Below are positions 1 to 7,313 of a stretch of 30,530 nt of DNA, one piece after another. This DNA is from Sphingomonas sp. UBA1000 (GTDB lineage Bacteria; Pseudomonadota; Alphaproteobacteria; Sphingomonadales; Sphingomonadaceae). Under the pieces are notes generated by a model. The model made no database searches, had not been told where the DNA came from, and saw only the letters and a program-made list of their open reading frames with translations. Numbering within the stretch: the stretch's first letter is position 1; the number at the start of each line of letters is the position of its first letter. The stretch is taken from contig DBAW01000240.1 in assembly GCA_002291855.1 (NCBI GenBank), positions 1 through 30,530 of the forward strand, read 5' to 3'. Both the position numbers and the translations under genes were made by a program.

Positions 1-424
1 GCAGCGGCCCGGTGCCGAGCACAACAAGGCCGGTGATGGTGCTGGCTGGAGCCGGGCTAGGTGTGGGGGTCGGGCTGGGTGTGGGCGAAGGCGTCGGAGC
101 GGGTGTCGGCGCAGCCGCTGCCAGAAAAGAGAGCGTTTCCGCCGTCTCGCGCCGCCCGTCTGCGCTGGTTGCTCGAACCTTGAGCTCGTATCTGGTGCCG
201 ACGACCGACGCGGAGGCCCCACGACTGACCCGGCCGGTGGCCGCATCGAAGGCCAGCTGCCCGGGTATGCCGCCGATTGGCGCCAGCACCGTGGCCGGCC
301 CGAACGGGCGATTGACGTCAGCGATGATGGTGCCTTGGGCGGCGCTCGCCAGAAAGGCATTGGCTGACGCGCGAAGCGATGCGCCTGCAGATCCGACCGT
401 GGCTCTTGAGAGCACGCTCCTCAT
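1..424 (-). CDS. Fibre-like phage protein with Pro-Thr linker (partial, N-terminal part)
   Basis: An open frame starts with ATG at 424 and runs off the left edge without a stop, giving 141 codons. The start overlaps the previous gene's stop as ATGA (421-424), so translation is probably coupled. About 105 residues look like a small beta-rich domain (a stretch around GQLAFDAATGRVSRG and a following YELKVRATSADG recall Ig or cadherin-like modules of tail proteins). A low-complexity Pro-Thr-Ser-Ala linker of roughly 20 residues follows, then a new hydrophobic segment begins. A linker of this kind commonly joins a virion anchor to a receptor-binding or hydrolase domain, but that part lies outside the window. 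No function can be assigned; an adsorption or fibre role is inferred from architecture only. Confidence 0.7.
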   Translation of the reverse strand, partial: MRSVLSRATVGSAGASLRASANAFLASAAQGTIIADVNRPFGPATVLAPIGGIPGQLAFDAATGRVSRGASASVVGTRYELKVRATSADGRRETAETLSFLAAAAPTPAPTPSPTPSPTPTPSPAPASTITGLVVLGTGPL

Positions 425-744
425 CGGCTGATCCGCCAGTTTGCGGCCCCGGACGTCAGAGAGGTCGCGCGGAACCGATACAGCATGCCGCTCTCGAGCT
501 CGTCGACCTCTTCGCTCATCGGCCCGGTGAAATCGACCGGCACGCCGCCGACTGTGACGGGCACCCAGGTGACGCCCCCGTCGAAACTGCGCTCAAGGCG
601 CACCGTGCCGACGAAGCTGCCGGAGATCGTGACGTTGGTGCGGCCGATCACGCGCACCGCTTCGCCGACTGTCGCTGCTGAGGTGAGTGCGCCCTCGTCA
701 GCCTGCGCGGCGAGGTCGATGCTATCGGCTGTCAGTTTACCCAT
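421..744 (-). CDS. Small beta-rich virion/fibre-like protein
   Basis: This 107-residue ORF starts with ATG at 744 behind a GAGAGGGTG ribosome-binding stretch and ends in TGA overlapping the next start. The sequence is dominated by alternating hydrophobic and polar residues (VTISGSFVGTVRLERSFDGG, then VTWVPVTVGGVPVDF), and the SFDGGVTW segment recalls small immunoglobulin-like tail modules. There are no catalytic motifs, signal peptide or membrane segment. It follows the strong terminator at 874-899, so it probably has its own promoter in 745-873 or depends on read-through. Assignment to a fibre or baseplate role is inference from composition and position; I do not recognise a named family. 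Confidence 0.7.
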   Translation of the reverse strand: MGKLTADSIDLAAQADEGALTSAATVGEAVRVIGRTNVTISGSFVGTVRLERSFDGGVTWVPVTVGGVPVDFTGPMSEEVDELESGMLYRFRATSLTSGAANWRISR

Positions 745-873
745 GTCTCACCCTCTCATGACTGCTCTTGAAGTTCGGCTTGCACTGGCGTAATGCTGGG
801 GGACCACACAGCGGCCGCGCTGCGCTGATCGAGTGCCTGGTGGTGGAGGCTCCAAGGTCAGCGAAAAACGGTG

Positions 874-899
874 AAAAGCCCGGCTTCGGCCGGGTTTTT
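874..899. terminator. Strong bidirectional intrinsic terminator with UUCG loop
   Basis: An 11-bp stem (874-884 with 889-899, one G-T wobble) encloses a TTCG tetraloop when read on the plus strand. The GC-rich core is flanked by an A tract on one side and T5 on the other, so it can stop transcripts from either direction. It touches the stop codon of the Mu F gene (TAG at 900-902), making it the end of the leftward early/packaging transcript. The UUCG loop and longer T run are on the plus strand, although no plus-strand gene is visible upstream. The rest of 745-873 shows no gene and no clear promoter. Confidence 0.85.
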
Positions 900-2246
900 C
901 TATTCTGGGCGTCGCCATGCGAGCAGCCCTCCCCTCTGGTTGACGATGTATCCGTCGCCAGTCTTGTTCACGAACGCAGACACGCCCTCCCAGCCCGCAG
1001 CGCCGGTGTTCATTGTCACGATCGTGTTGCGCAGCTCGCCGTTAATCACGAAGCGCGCCAGATAGCGGCGTCGCATCTGCCAGCGGCCGAGAGCCTCAAA
1101 CCACTCCCACGCCCACCAAATCTCGTCGGGCGCGATCAGGGTTTCGGCGAGCAACCGGATATGCTGGACGCGCAAGCCCTTGTCGTCGAGCTTCAGCGGC
1201 CCTTGGCCCGCAATGCCGCCTCGGAAAAAGAAGCTGTCCGAGATCACGAGCGGCTCACCCGCGACGTCCTCGATGAGGCGCACCACGCCGTCGGTGACCC
1301 CGCGCTGCCCGAAATGGTCGAGAAAGCGCTGAATGGCCTCCTCTGGCGGTGTGTCGCGGGACAGCAACAGGTCGGGCGAGACCTCACGCGGCCGAGGCAT
1401 TGGCGGCAGTTCGGCGAGCCTGTCGAGCCGCGCGGTCCGTTCGGCCGGCGTTTCTTCCGGGCGCTTGCGGCCCGGCCCGATGATCGGAAATCGCAGGCTG
1501 CCATCTATCGGGCCGGGGGCGAGGCCGCGCAGATGTGCTTTCCCGGGGTTGTAGGCAAACCCGGCATCGATCCCTTGAGGCACCTGGACGACAGTGCCGT
1601 CCGATTTACGCCATGGCCGCAGGCTGCTGGCAGGCGGCGTCTCGGTCACCTTCCAGCCGCGCGCTTTGAGGTCGCGATCGGAAAGCTGCACGACGGTGCA
1701 TCGGCACCGCCATCCGCACGGCGGGAAATGCGTGTCCCACCAAGGATGGTCAACCGGCAGGATCGTGCCATGCCATAGCCGGTGGTCGGGGCGCGTGCGG
1801 CTGTCCAGGATTGCCGAGTAGCGCAGATAGGGAGCGACGGCCTTGAGCGCCTGGATGCGCTTCCACTTGCCTGCAGCCCGCGCCATGCGCAGGTTGGTGT
1901 CGTAGATGGTGCGCAGGCGCGCCTCTCCGACGAATATTGGATATTCAACGCCGGTGAGCTCCGGCCGGCCTTCCACCCGACCATACCAGCCAGCGGCCTG
2001 CAGCTGGGGCACAATGGCCTCTTTCCACTGCTCGAAGGTGCCGCCGTTGGCGATCACGTCATCCAAGGACGCACGCACCCGCTCGGCAAGCGTGCGATCA
2101 AGCATCTTGGTGACGTAGAATGCTCGAGCATTTTCTTCCTGCCACACCCGGTCCCAGTCGGCCGTGACCGGATAGACGCCCTTCGAACGGAACGCCTCGA
2201 GCGTGTCAGTGGGAGCCAGCCCGATCGAGGCGCGAATATCTGCCAT
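900..2246 (-). CDS. F: Mu F-like minor head protein with C-terminal PBECR-type nuclease-like domain
   Basis: This 448-residue protein has two parts. Residues ~1-200 are a phage Mu F / SPP1 gp7-type minor capsid region, with the diagnostic stretch DSRTRPDH near 148, a WDTHFPPCGWRCRC cysteine-rich signature near 175, and a helical arginine-rich segment before it. Such proteins sit at the portal vertex and are packaged in the head. From about residue 333 to the end comes a separate domain (ISDSFF near 335-340, then IAPDEIWWAWEW, RRRYLARF and a final GGLLAWRRPE) that matches my memory of the phage-Barnase-EndoU-ColicinE5/D-RelE-like nuclease families (PBECR) often fused to Mu F. Nuclease activity is inferred. 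The start ATG overlaps the portal stop as TGATG; the gene ends at the terminator. Confidence 0.88.
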   Translation of the reverse strand: MADIRASIGLAPTDTLEAFRSKGVYPVTADWDRVWQEENARAFYVTKMLDRTLAERVRASLDDVIANGGTFEQWKEAIVPQLQAAGWYGRVEGRPELTGVEYPIFVGEARLRTIYDTNLRMARAAGKWKRIQALKAVAPYLRYSAILDSRTRPDHRLWHGTILPVDHPWWDTHFPPCGWRCRCTVVQLSDRDLKARGWKVTETPPASSLRPWRKSDGTVVQVPQGIDAGFAYNPGKAHLRGLAPGPIDGSLRFPIIGPGRKRPEETPAERTARLDRLAELPPMPRPREVSPDLLLSRDTPPEEAIQRFLDHFGQRGVTDGVVRLIEDVAGEPLVISDSFFFRGGIAGQGPLKLDDKGLRVQHIRLLAETLIAPDEIWWAWEWFEALGRWQMRRRYLARFVINGELRNTIVTMNTGAAGWEGVSAFVNKTGDGYIVNQRGGLLAWRRPE

Positions 2247-4180
2247 CAGCTGTCCGCGCCGCCTTCGCCGGCCATCCGCAAGCCGAAGCCGGCGCGCGCC
2301 AGCAGCTGGGCCAACTCCTCAACCCGCGCGCCATCGACCGCACCGAGCAGGTTGCGCTCAAGTTCCTCGGCCGAGTTCGATGTCTCGATCGCCTGGATAA
2401 GCGGGATCAGCATCGGGCTCATCGCGGTTAAGCCTTGATCGACCAGCCGCGCAGCGACTGCGTCGACGATATCGCCGTCACCCTCGGCAAAGCTGACCTC
2501 GGCAATCTCGTCCCGCCAGTCGAGGTTGAGAGGTTCAAACTGCTCCGGGCCGAACTCGAGCACTCCCGTGAAAGGTTGGATCGCGTCGAGATCGAGATCG
2601 TCGCCCTGATAGGTCAGGGTGATGTGAGGCTGATAATCGGGAAAGTCGTGGCTGGCCCCGCTCTGCACCATTTCCCGGTGGCGCCAGCTGAGCCGTGAAC
2701 TGCCAAACAGGAGCGCAATGCCGTTGCCCATCCGCGCGATGCGGCGCGGGCCGCCGGCCGGCACGACAAGCGGCTCGCCGCTCGTCCAGTCGTCGGCGAG
2801 CTTGAACCAGTCGACCGCCCGGCGCGAGTAGAGCACGGTGACGTACATCTGATCAGCCGGGATGAGGGCGCTGAAGCCCTGTTGAATGGCCCATGCAACG
2901 AGATCGTCGCTGTTGACGAGCCGGCGGTGGACATACAGCGGGGCGGGATCGACCACGCCGAAGCTGACTGCGGCTGAGCGCCCCGGCCGAGAGGCGGCGA
3001 CAGGCGGCTGCGTGTTGACGGATTGCTCGGGCAAGCGATCGTAGCCGTCCCCATAGACGTCGCGAAAGCTATCGTCGTTTCTGGTCCAGCCAAGCCGCTT
3101 CAGGCCTTCGTCGACCTCGACCTGATGCTTGAGATCGGCCTCCTCCTCGACGATGCGGACAAAGCGCGGCGACGCAACATCCGGGCCGTAGTTAAGGTCG
3201 GTCCACCAGCGCGACGGGCCTTCGTTGAAGCTGTCGCTTTGCGTGTCGGCGTCTGCCTTGATGACCTCGAGCTTCACGCCCGCGTGGATCTGGCCGGTCG
3301 CGCGCCCGCCGGCCCCGTCCTCGGTGGTCATGGTCTGGGACAGGACGATCTTGGCGATTGCCTCGTCCATATAGCGCGGCATGGCCTCGAAGGCCGGGCC
3401 GCTGTTGACGGCCTGCAGCAACTCGACGGCTGCCCCATCGGGGATTGCGATCCCGGTGTCGTTGGCGATCGCGGCCAGCGCGCGCAGCAGCCTTTCAACC
3501 TCCTCGCGAGGTGCGCCAGGGCGATACCTGCCAAGGGCGGTCGGCACCGCGAATTTATCCAGAAACTTGTTCCAGAAGCGGATGCCGTTGCGTTTGAACA
3601 GCACAGGCCAGTAGAGCCATTCGGCGAGGCCGCGACCATAGTGCTCGTCGTCGTCGGTGCCCCCCGACCGCACCACCCAGAACTTCCGATCCGGGAGAGC
3701 TTCGCCGCGCGGCGCGGTTGTTGTCAGCAGGCGCAGATCGCCTTCCGGCGTAAATCGGAACCGGCGGGCGTGCCGGACTTTGAAACGAAAATCGATGCGC
3801 TCGGGACCGGGCACCCAGATGATCTCTGCGACCTGATATCCGTAGAAGGTCGCCCACAGCATCTTCTCCTGGACGCGGTCGATCGACGCCTGCTCGAGCA
3901 CCATCTTCAGGGCATCGGCCGCCTGCACGGATCGCGGGTCGGCGTCATCGCCCGGCAGGACGTCCCAGTCGCGCGAGACTACAGCCGCGATCCGCTGGGC
4001 CATGGTCGATCGGACCTGATCGTCCAGCTTGATCCGGTCATAGACGCCCCAGTCGACGGCGCCCAGCAGTCGTGGATCGCTCGGCTCCTCAAGGTCTCTC
4101 GTGTAGGGGCGCGTGATGTCGCGACCCATGCCGGTGGTTGCGATCTCGCGCGCCAGCTCGGCGGGCACCTTTTTGGCCAT
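2246..4180 (-). CDS. DUF935 (Mu gp29-type) portal with inserted Acb1-like 2H phosphoesterase domain
   Basis: The first ~400 of 644 residues are a Mu gp29-type portal (DUF935): an RDITRPYTRDLEEP start, a middle region with FWNKFLDKFAVPTALGRY, then SQTMTTEDG. The portal forms the ring through which DNA enters and leaves the head. A second domain begins near residue 413 (PLYVHRRLVNSDDLVAWA) and runs to about 550; it closely resembles 2H phosphoesterases of the anti-CBASS Acb1 family, with PADQMYVTVLYSR and PHITLTY as the two H-x-T positions. The first is Tyr446-Val-Thr instead of His-Val-Thr; the second His519 is intact. The C-terminal ~60 residues look like the usual DUF935 tail, so the enzyme is inserted rather than appended. 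ATG at 4180 lies one base after the terminase stop. Confidence 0.9.
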   Translation of the reverse strand: MAKKVPAELAREIATTGMGRDITRPYTRDLEEPSDPRLLGAVDWGVYDRIKLDDQVRSTMAQRIAAVVSRDWDVLPGDDADPRSVQAADALKMVLEQASIDRVQEKMLWATFYGYQVAEIIWVPGPERIDFRFKVRHARRFRFTPEGDLRLLTTTAPRGEALPDRKFWVVRSGGTDDDEHYGRGLAEWLYWPVLFKRNGIRFWNKFLDKFAVPTALGRYRPGAPREEVERLLRALAAIANDTGIAIPDGAAVELLQAVNSGPAFEAMPRYMDEAIAKIVLSQTMTTEDGAGGRATGQIHAGVKLEVIKADADTQSDSFNEGPSRWWTDLNYGPDVASPRFVRIVEEEADLKHQVEVDEGLKRLGWTRNDDSFRDVYGDGYDRLPEQSVNTQPPVAASRPGRSAAVSFGVVDPAPLYVHRRLVNSDDLVAWAIQQGFSALIPADQMYVTVLYSRRAVDWFKLADDWTSGEPLVVPAGGPRRIARMGNGIALLFGSSRLSWRHREMVQSGASHDFPDYQPHITLTYQGDDLDLDAIQPFTGVLEFGPEQFEPLNLDWRDEIAEVSFAEGDGDIVDAVAARLVDQGLTAMSPMLIPLIQAIETSNSAEELERNLLGAVDGARVEELAQLLARAGFGLRMAGEGGADS

Positions 4181-4181
4181 G

Positions 4182-5717
4182 TTAGAACCCCGAGAAATCT
4201 GAGCGGCCGGCGACAGTGCCGAACCCGCGATGCGAAATCATGAGATCGGGCGCGCTCTGGCGCGGCCCGGTTGATAGAAAGTCGAACGGCCCCGTGTCGG
4301 CATCTGCCGCCGCGCGGAGGTGCATCAGGGCGATCGCATTGTCGCCATGACGCTGACCTTTGGCTCCGTCCGCCTTGGACATGACCGACCGGTCCGGGAT
4401 CTTCGGCACGCCGCGCACCAGCTTGACCATGCGCAGATCCTCGAGCGTCCCCTCGTCGTGCGGGATCAGCATCGTTCGATCCTCGATCGCGGCGCGCAGG
4501 AGTGGCATGAAGGCGAGGTAGGTCTTGTCCGTCGCCTGGACGGCCTCGATGCGATCGAAGCCCCAGCGCTGCTGCATCGCCTCGGCCAGGGCCGAACCGT
4601 TGCCGCGTGCGTCCATCTTGCCGGCCGAGAAAAGCGGCAGCCGGTCAAGCACCCAGTTGAGCGCGAACTCCTGCTCTCGGAAGGGCGTGTTGCGCATCTC
4701 GAGGATGAACCGCGCCAGCAGCACCATTTGGGCATCGTGCTGTCCGAAGGCGAGTGGCGATACGTCGCCGGTGCGGGCAAAGTCCTGGCCGAAAAAGGAC
4801 CGGCGGTTGCGGTCAAACTGGTCGATCAGCGGCCGGACATGCTCCTCCAGCCACTCGCGCACGAAGTCTTGCCGATAGGCGTCGGTTTCGCGCTCGAAGC
4901 CGTCAGGGCAGCGAAGCCGGACGACAGTGAGCTCGGGCCGCATCGCAGCCAGGATGGTCGCGCGCGCGAGGTAGGTGCCAGATCCGCGGGCGGGAATGAC
5001 GTCGAGCTCCTCCTCGGCCGCATCGCCGTAGGTTTTCCGGAGCTTCGCCTCCCATTCGGCCTCGGCCTCAGGCGACCAGGCTTTGCCGGTAACGAGGCAG
5101 ATGCGCCGGTAGAGCCCTTGTTCAAGGGCGTCGCGGAGTGTGACGCGGTGCACCACACCCGCGCGCTTGCCGGCGCGGATGTCCTCGATCAGCGTGTTGA
5201 ACGGGTTGTCGGCACCGTCGTGGGTCGAAATGACGACGACGCGGCCGCCCCACATCAGCAGCGCAAGCGCGGCCTTCAGCAACTCGTCGAGATTGTCGTG
5301 GAATGCGGCCTCGTCGATCAGCACCTTGCCTTGCTTGCCGCGCAAAGAGCGGGGCTTGGAGCTCAGGGCAACGATCGAGTGCCCAGAGGGGAAGTCGATC
5401 CGAAAGGCTTTGATGCCCTCATCCGAGCCGTCGTCGAACAGGAATTCGGCCGGCTCGGACGCGGCTTCGTTGAAGAGCTTCGCGAAAGTGCCCGCATAGT
5501 CGATAAACTCGCGGGTCATGTCGAGATTGTAGGCGATGTAGAAGAAGTCCATTCCCGCGCGCCCAAACGGGGCAGCCGTAAGGACCGCGTCGGCAGCAAA
5601 ACCGTATGTCAAGCCGGTGCGCCGCGACTTCTCGCACACGTATAGGTCGTGGCCGGCGGAAAGCTTTAGCGCCTCCGCCTGATAGGGCAGCAGGACTGTA
5701 GGGATAGCGGCGGTCAT
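4182..5717 (-). CDS. Mu gp28-type terminase large subunit
   Basis: This 511-residue packaging motor has an N-terminal ATPase and a C-terminal nuclease. The ATPase shows a variant Walker A of the gp28 kind (CEKSRRTG, residues 28-35), a Walker B KVLIDEA (131-137, Asp135 and Glu136) and a coupling-like VVISTHDG stretch (161-168). The RNase H-like nuclease shows three spaced acidic positions: Asp312 in GQDFARTG, Asp369 in KMDARG and Asp459 in HGDNAIA, which probably bind the two metals. ATG at 5717 was chosen over an upstream in-frame start at 5789 because it forms an ATGA overlap with the preceding gene. In Mu-like phages this enzyme cuts and packages integrated copies with flanking host DNA. 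Confidence 0.93.
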   Translation of the reverse strand: MTAAIPTVLLPYQAEALKLSAGHDLYVCEKSRRTGLTYGFAADAVLTAAPFGRAGMDFFYIAYNLDMTREFIDYAGTFAKLFNEAASEPAEFLFDDGSDEGIKAFRIDFPSGHSIVALSSKPRSLRGKQGKVLIDEAAFHDNLDELLKAALALLMWGGRVVVISTHDGADNPFNTLIEDIRAGKRAGVVHRVTLRDALEQGLYRRICLVTGKAWSPEAEAEWEAKLRKTYGDAAEEELDVIPARGSGTYLARATILAAMRPELTVVRLRCPDGFERETDAYRQDFVREWLEEHVRPLIDQFDRNRRSFFGQDFARTGDVSPLAFGQHDAQMVLLARFILEMRNTPFREQEFALNWVLDRLPLFSAGKMDARGNGSALAEAMQQRWGFDRIEAVQATDKTYLAFMPLLRAAIEDRTMLIPHDEGTLEDLRMVKLVRGVPKIPDRSVMSKADGAKGQRHGDNAIALMHLRAAADADTGPFDFLSTGPRQSAPDLMISHRGFGTVAGRSDFSGF

Positions 5718-6085
5718 CGCCGCCGCCTTGCGCTGCGGATTTCGGGCGTGAAGTGCTGCAACCGCCCCGAGGCGATCTCGTCCAGCCACTGGATCGCCTG
5801 CTCGATCCCCGAATGCGCATCAATCGACACCAGGTCGAAGTGCGGCGGGCGATGGTGATTGTGCTTGAGCGGCCGGCGGTGATTGGACACGCGAAACCGC
5901 CAGATCTGCCGGCGCGCGTCCACCATATCGATGTAGCGGCTGCCGGAGGAGACATCGTGGCTGGCGGCAATACGCTGCACGCTGATGCCGCGCGCCCGCG
6001 CCGCATCGGCGATCCTGAATGCCAGGAGGCCGACAGCCTGCGGCGTGGATCGCCCTTGGCCGATGACCAGGCGCATCGGCTGCAT
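5714..6085 (-). CDS. Hypothetical protein between small and large terminase genes
   Basis: This 123-residue basic protein is unrecognised. It begins MQPMRLVIGQGRSTPQ, has a mixed alpha/beta middle with SRYIDMVDARRQIWRFRVSN, a histidine-rich patch (HNHHRPPHFDLV) and an arginine-rich end. The ATG at 6085 overlaps the gp27 stop as TGATG and is preferred to an in-frame TTG just upstream. The stop overlaps the terminase start as ATGA. Tight coupling inside the packaging cassette suggests a packaging accessory or DNA-binding role, but there is no motif to prove it. Mu has no gene in this slot, so it is an insertion relative to the Mu order. Confidence 0.8.
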   Translation of the reverse strand: MQPMRLVIGQGRSTPQAVGLLAFRIADAARARGISVQRIAASHDVSSGSRYIDMVDARRQIWRFRVSNHRRPLKHNHHRPPHFDLVSIDAHSGIEQAIQWLDEIASGRLQHFTPEIRSARRRR

Positions 6086-6627
6086 CAATCGATCCCCAGG
6101 ATCTTGCGCTTGATGGCGTCGATGGTCTCGGGCGTCGCCCCGGCGCTCCGGCCGGCGGTCTCGGCAGCTGCCGCCGCTTCCTCGCGCGCGCGCTTCCGCG
6201 TCTCCTCGCGGATCTTCGCCTCGCGGTCGACGTCGGTTTTCGAAGCAGATGCGACGTCCTTCACCGCGCGGGCGAGATAGTGCAGCTCCTTGCCGTCAAG
6301 ATCGATCTCGTCGCCGCTGGCAACGGGCAGGATCGCGCGCGTGATGACGGAGGTCAGCGCCTGGATCATGAAGCGCCCCTGCCGGTCATCCGCCTCGCCA
6401 AACTCGGTCGCGAATGCCTGGGCGACCGAGGAGATTTGCCGCTGCTGAGCGGCGAACTCGCGAAACTGCTGACTGTAGCGCCCCACAGCCGAGCGGCTGA
6501 TGTGATCCGCACCAAGCTCACGCAGGCGTGCCACGATGTCGTCGATGGTGAGGCCGCGCTTGATCGCGGCATCGACCTCTTCCTTGATCTGCGGCGGCAG
6601 CTGATCGATGGACGAGCGCTTCGCCAT
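6085..6627 (-). CDS. Mu gp27-type protein (DUF3486), putative terminase small subunit
   Basis: The 180-residue protein starts MAKRSSIDQLP, the characteristic beginning of the DUF3486 / Mu gp27 family, followed by PQIKEEVDAAIKRG, a Thr-Ile-Asp-Asp-Ile segment and a helix-turn-helix like region ending SRSAVGRYSQQF (residues ~10-56). The middle holds the conserved-looking helical stretch FMIQALTSVITRAILP, and the C-terminal third is charged and alanine-rich, probably coiled coil. The family sits directly ahead of the large terminase and is taken as the DNA-recognising small subunit. It starts with ATG one base after the previous stop. The family call is firm; the exact role is inferred from family and position. 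Confidence 0.88.
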   Translation of the reverse strand: MAKRSSIDQLPPQIKEEVDAAIKRGLTIDDIVARLRELGADHISRSAVGRYSQQFREFAAQQRQISSVAQAFATEFGEADDRQGRFMIQALTSVITRAILPVASGDEIDLDGKELHYLARAVKDVASASKTDVDREAKIREETRKRAREEAAAAAETAGRSAGATPETIDAIKRKILGID

Positions 6628-6628
6628 C

Positions 6629-6922
6629 TCAATCGCCCGTCTTATGGCGGCTGATGCCGTCGACGGTCATGAGGCCGTTCGATACGTCGCGGCCGTCGGC
6701 CAGCACGCGCGCGACCAGATACGGCCCGACTTCTTCGAGCGAGACCAGATCCTGCAAGTGCAGCCAGCGCAGCTGGTCGCGCACTTCACGCCGCGCGACG
6801 CGGTGCCCCACCCCGACGAGCCAGCGTGCGACGACGTCGTCATTATGCTCGCCGCCGATTTCGGTCAGGAGATCAAGGATCGCACGACGGACGACTTCGA
6901 TGATCGGCTGAGGCAGTCTCAT
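6629..6922 (-). CDS. Mu gp26-like small winged-helix-type protein
   Basis: This 97-residue protein has the pattern of the Mu gp26 / VpaChn25_0724 family: an N-terminal helix with RRAILDLLTEIGG, a DDVVARWLVGVGH segment, then REVRDQLRWLHLQDLVSLEEVG and a beta-turn with YLVARVLADGRDVSNG. The organisation resembles a winged helix, so nucleic-acid binding is plausible. Its ATG overlaps the DUF2730 gene stop as ATGA and its stop lies one base before gp27. In Mu the 25-26-27-28 cluster has the same order as seen here, which supports the call. Its precise role is unknown. Confidence 0.82.
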   Translation of the reverse strand: MRLPQPIIEVVRRAILDLLTEIGGEHNDDVVARWLVGVGHRVARREVRDQLRWLHLQDLVSLEEVGPYLVARVLADGRDVSNGLMTVDGISRHKTGD

Positions 6923-7212
6923 CGGCCAAGGCCCTTCTCGAGCACGGTGTGGAGATAGTCATTGAGGGTGCCGACCATGCGCTGCAGCGCGTCGAGGCCG
7001 GTCTCGAGGCCGCGCACGCGCTCGGCCACTTTGCCAATGTCCTTGGAGAGCTCGCTGGGCAGCGGACTGGCCTGACGATGGCGCTCGATCGCCTCGATGC
7101 GCGCTTCGGCCGCTGCCAGCCGATGGCCAAGCCACCAGAGGCCAGTGACGAGGATGATCGGTGTCAGGCCGGCGAGCGCCGCGCCGATCTGGACGAGATC
7201 GCGCAGCGTCAT
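6919..7212 (-). CDS. DUF2730 (Mu gp25-like) membrane-anchored coiled-coil protein
   Basis: The 97-residue protein has one N-terminal membrane segment (about residues 6-28, with ALAGLTPIILVTGLWWLG) followed by a long charged helix, including AAAEARIEAIERH and AERVRGLETGLDALQRMVG, typical of DUF2730. The likely topology is a single-pass inner-membrane protein with a cytoplasmic coiled coil. The ATG at 7212 was chosen; an in-frame TTG at 7230 would add six residues and neither has a strong ribosome-binding site. It opens the packaging cluster after a 100-base gap containing the palindrome at 7250-7271, so a new promoter may lie just ahead of it. A holin-like role is possible but unsupported. Confidence 0.78.
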   Translation of the reverse strand: MTLRDLVQIGAALAGLTPIILVTGLWWLGHRLAAAEARIEAIERHRQASPLPSELSKDIGKVAERVRGLETGLDALQRMVGTLNDYLHTVLEKGLGR

Positions 7213-7249
7213 GGCCGCCGCCTGCAACAATGGTGAGGATAGGTCACGC

Positions 7250-7271
7250 GGTGCTCCTCGATTGGAGCACC
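7250..7271. promoter_or_regulatory. Perfect 8-bp palindrome between mor and the packaging cluster
   Basis: GGTGCTCC (7250-7257) and GGAGCACC (7264-7271) form a perfect inverted repeat with a six-base centre, in the only sizeable gap of the leftward arm (7213-7313). There is no T run on either side, so it is a poor intrinsic terminator. On the minus strand a TATCCT sequence (7241-7236) follows eight bases later and could be a -10 element without a -35 box. Mor activates such promoters in Mu by binding a dyad just upstream, so this may be the Mor operator for the late leftward genes. That is inference from position and symmetry; a transcription pause or terminator hairpin is the alternative. 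Confidence 0.45.
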
Positions 7272-7313
7272 TACTTTGCCCGAGCCCACGGCCCGGCCAT
7301 GCTTCCGCTGCCG

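Noticed and set aside
50..120. GT-rich simple repeats near the left edge
   Set aside because: On the minus strand they simply encode the Pro-Thr-Ser linker of the fibre-like gene; no separate repeat element is needed.
768..1778. Long plus-strand open frame across the Mu F gene
   Set aside because: It is a GC-rich shadow of the minus-strand F gene; the product is arginine-rich, without recognisable domains or a ribosome-binding site.
3553..3561. Second DnaA-box-like sequence (TTATCCAGA)
   Set aside because: One mismatch to the consensus and inside the portal coding sequence; likely coincidence.
3023..5645. Long plus-strand open frames over portal and terminase
   Set aside because: They mirror well-supported minus-strand genes and have no conserved motifs.
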